Shown: piece after piece, positions 23,734 through 34,760 of the stretch
How the letters are laid out: each line of letters starts with the position of its first letter
Numbering within the stretch: the stretch's first letter is position 1
Source of the DNA: Crocodylus rhombifer
Lineage: Eukaryota > Chordata > Crocodylia > Crocodylidae
Direction: 5' to 3'
NCBI GenBank assembly: GCA_038503035.1
Contig: JAVSML010025535.1
Location: forward strand, 109,205-173,204
Length of the DNA: 64,000 nucleotides
The notes under the pieces: generated by a model
Databases searched by the model: none
Seen by the model: only the letters and a program-made list of their open reading frames with translations
Told to the model about the DNA's origin: nothing
Made by a program: the position numbers and the translations under genes

Positions 23734-23946
23734 TTGCTGAATAGGACAAGGCAAGGTCTGTGTGCAGTCAGCCACCACTGTAGGGGTCCTAGCAACAATC
23801 CAGACTGTAGCTGTGGCAAAACACACACCATGGTGCATATGCTCGATGGCTGCCCCCCAATTAAGTTCAGCAGTGGTCTACAGGAACAGCACATGGCCAT
23901 TGAGGATGCTTTCACATGGCTTGGTGACTATGCACACGCTGACTGA
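23734..23946 (+). pseudogene. C-terminal CxCx7Hx4C motif fragment of the same element
   Basis: A 70-codon piece with DCSCGKTHTMVHMLDGCP followed by SSGLQEQHMAIEDAFTWLGD, ending in a stop codon near 23,946. The spacing CxC-x7-H-x4-C and the downstream GL...H....DA..WL pattern are what I know from C-termini of Jockey-like ORF2 proteins. This probably marks the natural end of the ORF. Confidence 0.7.
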
Positions 23947-23965
23947 CTCTAAACACTAACTAGCC

Positions 23966-26900
23966 ATTGCAATGCACTAATTTATTGCTTTACCCTCCTT
24001 TTTTCATGTAAAATGACTCCAATTCCCTTTCCTTGTTCTCTTTAAAAACATAATGCTGTTTAGAACTCAGCCCTTTCCATTGGGAAAGGAAATTTATAAC
24101 ATGCTCAATGGATGGTTCCAAAGTGCAGGGGTGTGCCAAATGCTTAAATTCATAACTGGTCTGAATCAGAGAACACCTGTTTCTACAGGCCACCACCTGA
24201 GGTGCATTTAAATAAATTACTTTGCTCAGACAGATTTAAAAGCATTGCCCAGCAGTTCATTACTCTCCTGTGTATTGGTCCAGGATACAGAAATGTGTTT
24301 TGGAGTTGGTATTTCATATGTAAATTTTTGGTGACTTTCTGCATCACTGGCAGAGTGAGGTAAAGAAAAGCAGCTGTTGAGGAGACAGTATATGTCATAT
24401 CATTTATTCATGTGCAATTGGATAGGGAAAAAAAGGAGAGTGAGAGCGAGAACAACCTTCCATTGCATGGAAGAAGATGGATATCAAGATAAAAGGATAA
24501 TACAAAGCATGTTCTAGCACTTTGGTTTAACTTTATTACAACATATCACATACCATCATCTTGTAGGAATCAGATGTGGATCCAAGGGGCCAAGTTTGGA
24601 GCAGAACTGAGCAAAGGTTTTTTTTTTTTTGACAAAGTAGTTATCCAACAGGGGGTTGGGGTTTGAAACAAAACCAGAGTTTGTGTAAGTAGCATCTGTT
24701 TTCCATAGACATTTTCCATTTTTCACCAAAAATTACCAACCTCCTCTTCAACCCACTGTTTCTCGCCCCCCCCCTCTAAATTTGGATTTCTGCCAAGAAG
24801 CCAATAGTTTACATAAAAAGTCAAAACTAAAATGAATTTTACACACAACTTCCCAGCAGAATTAAAGCACACCTTTTTTTTCCACCAGTTTTTGGTTAGA
24901 TCCAAACGTCAGCATTGCATGGGTCCAGCACTTTGTTTTGTCCCAGATGGGGACTGCAAATGAAATTTTGCTTTCACTAAACTTAATGATAACACTCCTA
25001 TTCACTTAGTAGGGTCAGGATTTCATCTAATACAGTCATTTCCAACAATGTGAACCCAATATTCAGTTACCAGATGTGCATTTGCCCTAACTTGTCAGAA
25101 CTTTAAAGTGGACAGAAACTAGAGCTGGACATAACTAAAAATTCAACCTACTAATTTGCTACTGCTTTGAGTTTGAAACAAACCCATTTTTCCTCCTTAT
25201 TAAAAAAGCTTACCATTTTTTATCCCTGTTTTTTTCCACCAACATTTTAAAACAATCAACCATTTTTTAATTGAAATGGGAGCCGGGGGGGGGGGGGGAT
25301 GGCTTTTTGTTTGTTTGTTTTGTTGATGTTATTTTTGTTTGGTTGGGGGGTTTTTTATTATTACAAACCCTGATCCTAAGATTCTGGACTAGACACAAAG
25401 TAGACTTCTAGTTATGTTAAGTTTTTAAGATAAAATTGGATACTGTGATTATTTTCCCAGCTTCCTGCACTTTTGGGCGATGACAAATACTCAAGGGCTT
25501 ACACAGTATTTGTTAATCTTTTGTAAATATGGGCCATTTGTAACCACAGCTCTGCCAAATCATATGCCTGCCAAAGCAAACCTGCAACTTGCAGTGTCAC
25601 ACTTTCTTTATGTATTTTCCAGTGTTTAAAGATGATTTGACTAGAGTAGGTCAACTCTATTAATTAAGGACACAAATGAACCAAGAAGTTTAGAAACCAT
25701 TTCAAAGTGAGTCATCTAAATGAATAACCTCCATTCTAGAATTGCTTAATGCTGTCAAACTTTCTGAAAGTGAAAGCACAAGAGATGAATAGACCAGATT
25801 CTCAATTATACTAAGGTGCCTTCCAACTTCTTTAGCAGAATAAATAGGATTTGAAGCAAGCATGAAGGATACCATTTCAATATCCCTTTACAAAGCTTTA
25901 GGGGGTGCTATAGGTACTCCCTTTACACAGTATGCAGAGAAGTGTTGGCACAGAAGTAAATTTGGCCCACAAGTGTTTGTACCATCATAAAAACATATCT
26001 GAGACTCGATTTTCATATGCCTTGAATATCTTAAGTTTGTACACAATTAAGAAGGATCTCCATTTTTCAGCACCTGACATCATACTAGGCATGTCTATAA
26101 ATACTTAGTCATATTGAAATGTAGAAAATGGACTGGAATCCTGTGCTTGTTCAAATGGCAGGACTGCGAGCTGAGCTAAAGCCAAACCATTCATTTTATA
26201 AGGAATTATTACCTTACAGATAGAAATCTTCAGGTCCCGCAGCTGGGTCCCTAGTTTGTTGATTCAACTGATGCTGCTAACATGACTCTTAGTAGAGAAC
26301 ACAACAGATACGTGAAGGACTGCTTGAAAGCAGTGTCACCAGAGGGAGATTAATGGTGGTGAAATTTTGCAATGATCTGAATTGAATTTTGAAATGATCT
26401 GATCAGACCCTAAAGCTCAAAATAAATAGATTTAGCTGCCCCTGAGGTTGAAGAAGTTGAGTCTGGATTGTGAAATCTAGTTCTAGGTTCACTTCTACAT
26501 CTGTTTTTCCCCACCTGGCAGGGGGCCGTGAGAATGTGGTTCAAGTGGGGACCATGCTCATTTTGTATTAGATGGAAGTGTTCACATGACAACCAAGGCC
26601 AGAGCCCCACCACACCAGGCCCTGGACAAACATGATTCAGTCCCTGCCTGATGAATTTAGACTCAATGAGCAAGGCAGAGCAGTATAGTGACAATGACTT
26701 TGAACAAGTTACTTTGGGGCTTGGGTCATCTGAATACAGAGGTGGGCCGTCAGGCTCTAAAAACACCGGCCCCTTAGCTGATTCTTGGGATTGCAGATTG
26801 AGCTTACTTTCAGCGATTTCTGCAAAACCTTCTTTAGCAGAAACCAATTTGCAGCAAGAATCTCACTGGAAACTCCATCCCTGTTTCCATGAGTTTTCTC

Positions 26901-27443
26901 TCTCTGTTCCACTTTAAGCAAAGCAAATCATCTGGGTTGATGGCAAACTCTTTTGAAAGCCAAATATTATTAAGAGCTACTCAGTACTGTTTATCCTAGG
27001 AATCTAACATGATGTTTTTCAGAGCACTCACACAAATGCTTGTTTATTAAAAGGTACAAGTATTACCGGTGCCTTACAAGCATCATAGTGACAAGCTCCC
27101 TCTATGTATGCAAGGAATAAATGGCTGCAAGGACAAATGAGACCAATAAGACTTTATCTTTGTTGATGGGAAGCCACAGTATATATTGTTTGAAATTAAT
27201 GATGTGGTCCTAATGTCATAAAGGAAGAAGGAGCTCAACAGCCCTGCTAGTCTGCAACAGGAGGATTTTTGCATTTGTGAGCAACTCGCAACAGGACCAA
27301 GAGGTGGAATTTTCTTAGACATATTTTCTTAGTTCCTCACATGGTTATGGAAGCAGACAATTGGCCCTGTAGCTCAGCAACAGAGAAGGGATAGACCATG
27401 GTAATTCACACTAGCTCTTTTTTATAAATCAAATACTACTGCA
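23966..27443. other. non-coding, homopolymer-rich in places
   Basis: It holds a T12 run near 24,620, a G14 run at 25,285-25,298 followed by (TTTG)n to about 25,325, and no recognised exon. The 145-codon minus-strand frame at 26,410-26,847 and its plus-strand counterpart show no known domain. Confidence 0.5.
25285..25325. repeat. poly-G run followed by (TTTG)n
   Basis: G14 at 25,285-25,298, then ATGGCTTTTTGTTTGTTTG. Confidence 0.95.
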
Positions 27444-27453
27444 NNNNNNNNNN
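27444..27453. other. assembly gap (10 N)
   Basis: Ten undetermined bases. The true length is unknown. The gap sits close to the GC-rich part of copy C of the unclassified element. Confidence 1.
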
Positions 27454-27539
27454 GTCACACCAGCCTAAGCAGTCCCTCTCTTGTTTCCTTAGCTACACCT
27501 CTCCATATGTGATGATTGTGCCAGGTCTTTGCCAACACC

Positions 27540-28128
27540 TCCCATCTTTGAGTGTGGTCCTGCAAGGCTTGGCCCTGTGCCCACAGGTGGCAGGGGACTA
27601 GGCCTTGGTGTGCTGGTGCCAGCACACTGAGGCAGGGAAGGGGGATTAAAGCCCCTCCCAGACCCCAGCCAAGATTTGCTTTGCGGGGAGACGTCCCCCT
27701 CAGGCTGTTGCCCCCCCCCCCCCGCACTCCATCCCATGTCCCTGCCCCTTCCATCCCAGCAGGAAAAAGTCTGGCAGGCGCTGCCCCCCTGGGCTGGCCC
27801 AGCTGTGGTCCCCGGACAGGTTTCCTACCCCACACCCTTGTCAGCCAGCCCTCACTGCTCCAGCTAGGGAGCAGAGGCACAGGGCTGACCCTGCTCTCTG
27901 GAGCAGACAGTACAACACAGCCCAGGGCTGCAAAGCATCCTGGGATGCCGGGGGACTCTGATTTAATTTAAACTAGAAAGGGGCCTAGGACAGAAGTTTC
28001 ATGAACTGGTTTGACCTAAATCAGTTAAGTCTGCTACTACATTCAACCAGGTTTATCCTTAAACCAGTTTCAGTCATTTTGAAATGGGTGCATGTGCACT
28101 GAACTTCTGTTTAAACCAGTTTCTGGTC
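27540..28128 (-). mobile_element. unclassified DNA transposon-like repeat, copy C (reverse, partial)
   Basis: In reverse complement, 27,960-28,128 matches the left unique part of copy A (words such as CAGAAACTGGTTTAAAC, TGAATGTAGTAGCAGACTTA and AACTGGTTCATGAAACTTCT). Further left is the GC-rich tandem-like interior, with a C13 run at 27,711-27,723. The terminal GGCTAGGGACAGA is missing, and the inner end is not delimited because of the gap. The 141- and 139-codon frames here are composition artefacts. Confidence 0.7.
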
Positions 28129-28600
28129 AAGCCTAAAATTCCTTTTCACTATGCTCTTGCAACACCAGTGGGGCAGACCAGTAGCATCTGCTACAGGCCC
28201 ATGGCAGCAGCAGATTTTTTCACTCTTCTGTTACCTGCTTCCCCACTTTCCCTTCAGACTGGCAGTAGGTATAGTCCACACAGGCAACTACAGGCTTCTT
28301 ACTCCCTTGTGTAGTTAAGTGACATGCAGCAACCCTGCCCTAGAACAATTTGGGTATTCACTGCCAGCCATTAAAATTTAGATACTGCTCTGGAAAAGTG
28401 GATCCTGTGCACCTACCATGTGATATTGATCCCAGGCCTGTACTGTGTATATGCAGAGTTGCTGTTTTAGTGAGTGGAGCAGGAGAGATCAGGCTGCATG
28501 AGCTCCTGTTTAGAGATGCTTGCATTTCTGAGTTCTTTGGCACACTAAGGAGTTGATAAGAGATACTTAGTGCCAGCATGATCTTGAGGACTATGGAGAG
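28129..28600. other. non-coding, no recognised feature
   Basis: Short overlapping frames only. No known domain. Confidence 0.45.
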
Positions 28601-28765
28601 AGTAGATAACCATCTCAGCTCCGAACAATAATTCACTGTGTGGTCTGAGACAAATCACTTTGCTTCTCTGTCGCAATTCCCCATTGGTAAAATGAAGATG
28701 ATGATAGTACTTATCATTGCTCAAAGGTCAATCCTGAGGTACTGCAGTCTACACAAATGTACAGC
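28601..28765 (+). repeat. MIR-like SINE relic
   Basis: GTGTGGTCTGAGACAAATCA followed by CTTTGCTTCTCTG...AATTCCCC and GTAAAATGAAGATGATGATA is the familiar MIR core (GACCTTGGGCAAGTCACTT...CTCAGTTTCC...GTAAAATGGGGATAATA), well diverged. Confidence 0.7.
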
Positions 28766-29088
28766 ACAATAAAAGCTAAATGGTCTTCAGGGTTGCAAAC
28801 AGCCATCTCATCCAACAAAGCACTTCAAAACACACTGTCAATATTAAAGCATTACTTCTTTATACTGATTCAGACCAGCTGCAGTCTCCATTTCAATTCC
28901 GCATGTAGCAGTTTATCATGAAGAAACATATCAAACAGAACATTTTAATGAAGGGTGAAACATAAGGCTACTTCAGACGAAGTAATAACTGCTCACATAC
29001 AAAATAAAACTCTGGAAAGGTTTAAGGAAGCACAATGAAGTCAGATCAATAAGCTGGGGAGAAGGCTGTTTGCCAGCAAATCCTAGCC

Positions 29089-29329
29089 CAGTGGTTCTCA
29101 ACCTTTTTAGACTCCAGGCACTGCTCAGAAAAGGCCAGCACTTAGCCATTGCTCATTTTTTTGACTACAGAAAAAAAATGGAGCAAATCTAAGTTGCAAA
29201 AAACTCAAAAAGGCCACAGGAGGGCACACTGTTTTTGACCCTACCTGAAATTTCTGGGCTTATCATGGGAATCTCGTTTGTAGACCTAACAGTGCTAATA
29301 TGCTGCAGCACCCTGGCTGAGAATCAGTG
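29089..29329 (+). mobile_element. hAT (Charlie-like) non-autonomous fragment, 241 bp
   Basis: It starts CAGTGGTTCTCAACCTTTTT and ends GGCTGAGAATCAGTG, whose reverse complement CACTGATTCTCAGCC matches the start. Flanks TCCTAGCC (29,081-29,088) and CCCTAGAG (29,330-29,337) share 5 of 8 positions in register, compatible with an eroded 8-bp duplication. Confidence 0.75.
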
Positions 29330-29948
29330 CCCTAGAGCCTTGGCAGGCTGCACAGTTGATTCATTCCTGAAGCTGTTTGTCAGTACAATGTCATACTCAC
29401 CACCACCGAGGGATATTCAGGAATCAAACCAAGCCACACTAACCTATGTTAGGTCAGTGTGGGTCTGTCACTTGCCCAGGGAGCTCCACAAAACTGGGAA
29501 AGAAGTCATCTGAAGGGTTTTATATCAAGCAGTAGAAACTCATGATTTTACCATGAAAATGTCTTGGTTTTACTAAAACCTGCTAATAAACCCCCACACA
29601 GGGAAAGGTCACTTACATCCCACACTTTGGCATTTCAAAAAATGTCAATGTAAATGTGTCTGCCAATATTTCTGCTCAATATATCAAGGATTGCAGTAAA
29701 TCATCCAGGGGCTGCCTAATAGTTTTGCAAATCTCTGCCATCATCCAAATCAGAATGGGCGAGAAGCCCCCCTGAATATTTTAAGTAACTTTGGGTTTCG
29801 CTAAGCAAAGCATAATCTGCCCTACCGTCCCCATCCTTTTTCGCACATTCTGTGAGTCCATTTCTATTGACCTCTGTTGTGTCATTCTGCTGCTTCATGG
29901 CTTTATAGTAAAGTGCTACTACTTTAAATTAAGATATAAAAATAACAC

Positions 29949-29953
29949 CATTT
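29949..29953. repeat. 5-bp target-site duplication, left (CATTT)
   Basis: CATTT lies directly before the LTR start TGTCAGA and matches the bases after the LTR end exactly. Confidence 0.85.
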
Positions 29954-30202
29954 TGTCAGAACCAAATTTAAGAAAGGTGCTGGCTAACACTGAGTTAAGC
30001 ATAACATGTATAGGCATGTCAATGGAAAAACCCCAAAAGACTAGTACGCATGCCTGGAACATGCCCCATGCTTGACCTCTATGTAAATTTGAAGTGAGGT
30101 AATCTGAATTGACACCATGCACATGCTCAGTCTTGTTCCAGCATGATGTAAGTTAGCTAGAATCTTCCACAAGGGAAGCCGTGCGGTTGGCCACTCGAAA
30201 CA

Positions 30203-30209
30203 TATTTAA
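30203..30209 (+). promoter_or_regulatory. LTR TATA-like element
   Basis: TATTTAA, about 250 bases into the LTR, followed by GC-richer DNA, in the place expected for the U3 promoter. Not shown to be active. Confidence 0.6.
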
Positions 30210-30389
30210 GGCTAGGGAGTTTCCACCCACAGCGGAGACCAGACCTGAGCAGAGACTGACACATCAGAGACCGCCTCAGGACAGTCACAGGGCCCTGGTT
30301 TGCCTGAACCCAAAGCTCCACTGGTCTCCCCGCCACCGTCGAGTCCCAGCGTACCCCTTCCTAAAAACGCTCTTCTTCGTCTCGGTTAT

Positions 30390-30560
30390 CCGGTTACTCG
30401 ATTAATTGCTCATTCGTTCCGGTTACTCGTTTCACGTCTTCAATTGGATTGCTCGCTTCACGTTCCAGTTAACTCGTTCCACGTTTTCGGCCACTCGCTC
30501 CACGTCTTTGATTACCTCGTTCATCTACGTTCCGGTTAACTTGTTTCTGTCACCGTTACC
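30390..30560 (+). repeat. imperfect tandem motif in LTR transcribed part
   Basis: Words of the type CGTTCCRGTTAACTCGTT and TTCACGTCTTC recur about every 25-35 bases (for example 30,416, 30,461, 30,475, 30,500, 30,530). The sequence is unusually CpG-rich for this AT-rich neighbourhood. Confidence 0.6.
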
Positions 30561-30663
30561 AATCAGCCTCGTTCATCGTTCTGCATTTCTCGTTCTCGAT
30601 TGATTGTAACTAAGCTGAACTGACCTACACTACAATACCATCAGTGGCGTAAGTAAGAAACAG

Positions 30664-30669
30664 AATAAA
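30664..30669 (+). promoter_or_regulatory. LTR polyadenylation signal AATAAA
   Basis: AATAAA near the LTR 3' end, about 455 bases after the TATA-like element. Confidence 0.65.
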
Positions 30670-30781
30670 AGTTACCTTTTTGGAACCGCACACGTCCCGC
30701 CCGCTCTGACTCCCTGCCACTAATCCCACCTGTTCGATCCGTACTCAGCCCACCATGACACCAGGGCCCTCGGCTCTGACA

Positions 30782-30786
30782 CATTT
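30782..30786. repeat. 5-bp target-site duplication, right (CATTT)
   Basis: Identical to the left copy at 29,949-29,953. Confidence 0.85.
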
Positions 30787-31572
30787 GAAAAGCTGTTCCA
30801 GGGATTTGCATTACAACCATCAGTGACCTTAATTCTCTGTATCTTTGAAATTTTACTTCTAACACTCATCCAAGTGAGCTTCTCCAAATGGCAGAAGTTA
30901 GCCAAAATGGATAAGTGGATAACAAGATAAAAGGCCCTGTTACACTAGTTATCTTCCTATTAGGTATCTCTGAACAAACAGCGCTCATATTAAGATGAAT
31001 CTTGTCTTGAATCTATCCTTTTTCCAGACCACAGCCCTGAGAAAGCCTGCACAAGTAGCAGAATGCATTATACGACCCAAGAGACCCAGCCGTAGCTGTC
31101 ATGGGGCCCTAAAACAATTGATTTTTCAGGAATGGAAGTATCATGCCACAGTGCACCTGTGACTTTGTCACTGGTTAGAGAGAAAATGAACCAGCTGAGG
31201 TATTTATGAAAGTAACTAAAAAGCCCCTTTCCAAGGCCATACACACCTAATATATGACCTGGCAATGAAAAGCAAATGCAATTAAAGAGCAACAGGCTCT
31301 TTTCCAACCGCCACAATCTTCTATCTTACTGGCCTATATTATTAATTCTTCACATTGCTGGCCACACCCCCAACCCTAATTGCGTTAATCCATTTTTTTC
31401 ACTCTCTCAGACTAATATTGAAAACCTTGTGAAGCAAATTAACCACTTTTGCTTAGGCTTTTACCGAGTTAATTCATTATCATATAGGGGCATGTTTTAT
31501 ATAGAAACCATTAGAAATGAGTCAAAATTCTAATTTGACAGTCTACTGGAAATAAGTCGATACTCTTCATTC
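30787..31572. other. non-coding, no recognised feature
   Basis: Nothing supported beyond short chance frames. Confidence 0.5.
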
Positions 31573-33285
31573 TGAATCACAGAAATCACAGAAAACCAGG
31601 GATGGAAGGGACCTCAGGAGGTCATCTAGTCCAACCCCCTGTGCTCAAAGCAGGACCAGCCACAACTAGACCACCATAGCCAAGACTGTTTAGCCAGGTC
31701 ATAAAAACCTCCAAGGGTGGAGAGTCCTCAACCTCTCTGGGTAATCTGTTCCAGCACTTTGCTACCCTCCTAGTGAGGAAGTTTCTCATAATAACTAAAC
31801 TCAACTTCCCTTGTTGCAACTTGAGACCATTACTCTTTGTTCAGTCATCTGTCAACACTGAGGACAATCTAGCTCCATCTGCTTCAGAAGACCCCTTCAG
31901 GTAGCTGAAGGCTGCTGTTAAATGCCCCCTCAGTCTTCTCTTCTCCAGACTAAATAAGACCGGTTCCCTCAGCTTATCCTTCTAAGTCATGTGCCCCAGC
32001 CCCCTATTGTCATTGTCCTTTCCTGGACTCTCTCCAATTGATTCCTTCAGTAGCAGAGGGGGCCAAAACTGGACAGAGGACTCCAAATATGACCTCACCA
32101 TTGCTGAATAGAGGGAAGAATCACTTCCCTCAATCTCCTGGCAATGCTTCTATTAACGAAGCCCAGTATATCATTAGTTTTCTACACAACAAGGGCACAA
32201 TGTTGGTTCATATTCAGCTTACTGTCCAGTGTAATCACAAAGTCTTTTTCTGCAGGTCTCCTGGTTAGCCATTCAATCCCCAACCTCTAGTGGAGCATGG
32301 GACTCTTCTGTCCTAAGTGCAGGACTTTGTGCTTATCCTTATTGAACCTCATGAGCTTTTTTTTGGTCCAGTCCTCCAATCTGTTGGGTCTCTCCGAATA
32401 CTAGTCCTCCTACTCCCCCCCAGCTTGCTGTCATCTGCAAACTTGCTGAGGGTGCACTCCATCCCATTTTCCAGGGCACTGATGAAAATACTGAACAATA
32501 CCAGCCCTAGAATGAACCCCTGGGGCACTCCACATGATACCACCTGCCAACTAGACATTGAACCATTGACTACTACCCTCTGACTCCAATGCTCCAGCCA
32601 GTTTTCTATCCACCTTATAGTCCATTCACTCAACCTGTACTTCCTTAGGTTGCCTACAAGAAGGTTGTGGGAGACCATAACAAAAGCCTTGCTAAAATCA
32701 AGGTATACCACATCCACTCGTCTCCCTGCATCCACAGAGCCAGTCATCTCATCATAGAAGGCAATCAGGTTGTTCAGGAATTACTTGCCTTTGGTGAATC
32801 CATGCTGACTGTTCCTAATCACCTTCTGCTCCAAGTGCTTAGGAATGGATTCTTGGAGGACCTATTCATGATTTTTCTAGGGACTGAGGTGAGGCTGACC
32901 TGTCTAGTTCCTCCACCTTCCCTTCCTTTTTCCAATCATCCAGGACCTCTTTTAATAGCCATGGGTTTTCAAAGATGATAACCAGCCACTCTGCAATCAC
33001 ATTAGCTAACTCCCTCAGCACCTTTGGGTGCATCCCATCCAGCCCCATTTACTTGCACACATCCAGCTTTTCTATATAGTCCCTAATCTGTTCTTTTGCC
33101 ACTGTTGGCAGCTCACCTCTTCCCCAGACTGCTGCCAGGTACAGTAATCTGGGAGCTGACCTTGCCTGTGAAGACAGAAGTTAAAAAGCACTTCAGCCTT
33201 TTCTGCATCCTGTCACTAGGTTGCCTCCCCCATTCAGTAAGGGACCCACACTTTCCCTGATATTCCTGTTGTTGCTGACATCTCT
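31573..33285 (-). mobile_element. CR1 LINE copy 4, bird-like subfamily, RT to 3' end
   Basis: On the minus strand the 3' end is the classic CR1 ending (AGGTCCCTTCCATCCCTGGT) at about 31,600. Going 5' it shows the C-terminus, RT and part of the region preceding RT, ending near 33,285. Both the 3' UTR (GTTGGACTAGATGACCTCCT) and the protein differ from copies 1-3. The frame is broken by many stops and indels, so it is older than copies 1 and 2. EN is absent. Confidence 0.92.
31622..33048 (-). pseudogene. CR1 ORF2 RT and C-terminus remnants (copy 4)
   Basis: Separate open pieces, 5' to 3': GLDGMHPKVLRELANVIAE (32,866-33,048); [18 protein letters not shown] with motif [10 protein letters not shown] and [11 protein letters not shown] with the FADD motif kept (32,349-32,747); and VAKCWNRLPREVEDSPPLEV (31,622-31,819). 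Between them the frame shifts. Residues at the catalytic positions survive, but the element cannot encode one continuous protein. Confidence 0.9.
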
Positions 33286-34019
33286 GGAGTTACCAGTGTA
33301 GATTTCTAAGCTGTTGCCAGAAGATAAGGGAACAGAACATTTGGTTTCTATCTGAACTCCAAAGTGGCATTAACTGATGCCTTCCAAACTCTTAATAGTT
33401 CCAATGGTTACAGTTTTCAGTCTCAGCACAAACCCCACCCTTCCCCACTGGTCTGAAATGAAGTAAAAACCCCCACAAACACAAAAAACAAACCCAAATT
33501 TCTAAGGATAAAAATGATTAGCTCCCATGAACTGACTGACTGTATCTGTAGGATCAGATTTTATGCATGGCCTGTTCCTGCAGGTGGAGGCTAAAGGAAG
33601 ACATCTCAACCCCGATGAGAAATTCTTAATATAGTATCTGTGAGAATACTTTTGTTTGAAATTAATTTGCTTTTTAAAGTACCATTTAACCAAGAAACAT
33701 TCCCTGGTACGTTCTAATCAACAGATTTCAACATTTTCCAGACCAAGACCCCATATCGCTATTGAAAATCTGTTCATGTTTGGAGTACAGCCCTGGGATT
33801 GGTAAAGCCTAGCCTTCCTACCTGCCCCCGAACTCTGAGGAGGCAGTTTTTAGGGTTCCCCAATCCCCCCACCCCTGGAATCACAACGCCCCATAGACAC
33901 ATCAACCCCCCTCCCCACTGCAGGGTTGCTAGCCCTACCCTCTCCACTCCCCCGACCTGCTAGGCCTCTACCCGCCCCAGGTTACCTACATGGAATTCGT
34001 GGCACAGCTGCATGATCAC
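33286..34019. other. non-coding; possible degraded hAT fragment
   Basis: Around 33,722-33,760 CAGATTTCAACATTTTCCAG followed by ACCAAGACCCC recalls a Charlie-like hAT start (TTCTCAACCTTTTCCAGACCAAGGACCCC). The C-rich DNA to about 33,990 could be its interior. Weak. Confidence 0.35.
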
Positions 34020-34111
34020 AGGTAGACCAGGTGCAGTACACGTCTACACAGACTTCAAGGTGCAACCCTGCCTTTTCTTCAGCCCGACTTCAGCCTAACA
34101 CAGCTAACTAC
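34020..34111 (+). repeat. fragment of a reptilian interspersed repeat
   Basis: Ends in TTCAGCCCGACTTCAGCCTA then ACACAGCTAAC, the same 3' words as at 17.6 and 20.05 kb. It directly abuts the hAT-like start at 34,112. Confidence 0.5.
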
Positions 34112-34760
34112 TAGGCCTGTGCAAAACGGCTAGTACTGGCTTTGCATTTGGCTGATTCAGGGGACAGGGATTTGATTCAGTGATTCTAATCACTGTCCTG
34201 AATTGATTCAGCTGAATCTGATTCAGAGATTCAGCTGCTGCTGAATCTCCGAATCACTCAGGCCCATCCCCGCCCACTCTGCCAGCCCCAGCAATGGCTG
34301 CCTTGCCCAACCCAGATCCCGATACTTTGACAAAAGAAAAAAGGGCCAGATGCACCAGGTGCTGCTGGATGGGGAGGCAATCCCCGTTGCCCACCACTGC
34401 CCCCTATCTCAGCTCTGGCCCTTTAAGGAAAAAAAAACCCAATTCCCCTAAACTCACTGGTTCCTGACCGGCCGGGGGCAATCCCTAGTGTCATGCACCA
34501 CATGGGGGGCTCTTCCACGAGCCCCCCAAAGTCCCGAGGCCACTGCAGCAGCCAGTGAGTCTGGGTCTTTCAGGGTTTTTTTCTTAAAGGGCCAGAGCTG
34601 GGGAGGGCAGGGCAGCAATGGGGGGAGGGGGTTGGGGGGCTCATGGCACAGCCTGGCAGCACCTGGTCAGTGGGGGCTTTTTTTTAAAGGGCCAGGAGTT
34701 GGGGCAGGTGGGCGGGACAGCCATGGAGGGGCTGGGGGAGCAGGAGGGGGTCAGGGCTAC
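34112..34760 (+). mobile_element. hAT-like non-autonomous element with foldback interior
   Basis: Starts TAGGCCTGTGCAAAACGGC, the same type of terminus as the nested element at 4,598. It continues with repeated GATTCAG/CTGAATC words. The interior holds inverted arms at 34,411-34,440 and 34,573-34,599 (GCTCTGGCCCTTTAAG against CTTAAAGGGCCAGAGC) and a third related copy near 34,680. The right terminus and target duplication were not found, so the end is approximate. The GC-rich 100-codon frame inside is not protein-like. Confidence 0.6.

Larger units (their letters stand above)
22321..23965 (+). mobile_element. decayed non-CR1 non-LTR retrotransposon (RT and C-terminal region)
   Basis: Across shifting forward frames it reads as a reverse transcriptase clearly different from the CR1 copies here. 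Blocks: QAGFRQGRS (about 22,578), SLDLTTAYDTVWH (motif A, about 22,675-22,715), LPHGSVL (the PQG block, about 22,851), KFIYVDDI with YVDD at 22,935-22,946, KLAGSSWGTRGSALRVSALA (about 23,257), CTPVWNRSSRTKLTD, LLKKIYANPTLPLYDNL (about 23,511), and a terminal CSCGKTHTMVHMLDGCP zinc-knuckle-like motif (about 23,810). The 5' part with the endonuclease was not found. Stops and frameshifts break it repeatedly. The block pattern resembles Jockey/CR1-supergroup elements known mainly from invertebrates and fish. The clade is unresolved. Confidence 0.8.
29954..30781 (+). mobile_element. solo LTR of an endogenous retrovirus, 828 bp
   Basis: Begins TGTCAGA and ends TCTGACA, a perfect 7-bp terminal inverted repeat with the canonical TG...CA ends. 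It is flanked by identical CATTT duplications. It carries a TATA-like TATTTAA at 30,203-30,209 and a polyadenylation signal AATAAA at 30,664-30,669, so U3, R and U5 are probably in plus orientation. No gag, pol or env and no second LTR follow. This is what recombination between the two LTRs of a provirus leaves. The region between promoter and polyadenylation signal is C/T-rich with imperfect tandem motifs. The retroviral class is not determined; 5-bp duplications fit several. Confidence 0.88.

Noticed and set aside
26410..26847. 145-codon minus-strand frame as a possible exon
   Set aside because: No recognised motif, no convincing splice sites, and equally plausible frames on the other strand.
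27455..27971. 141- and 139-codon overlapping frames on both strands
   Set aside because: They lie in the GC-rich interior of copy C next to the assembly gap. Proline/glycine-rich composition only.
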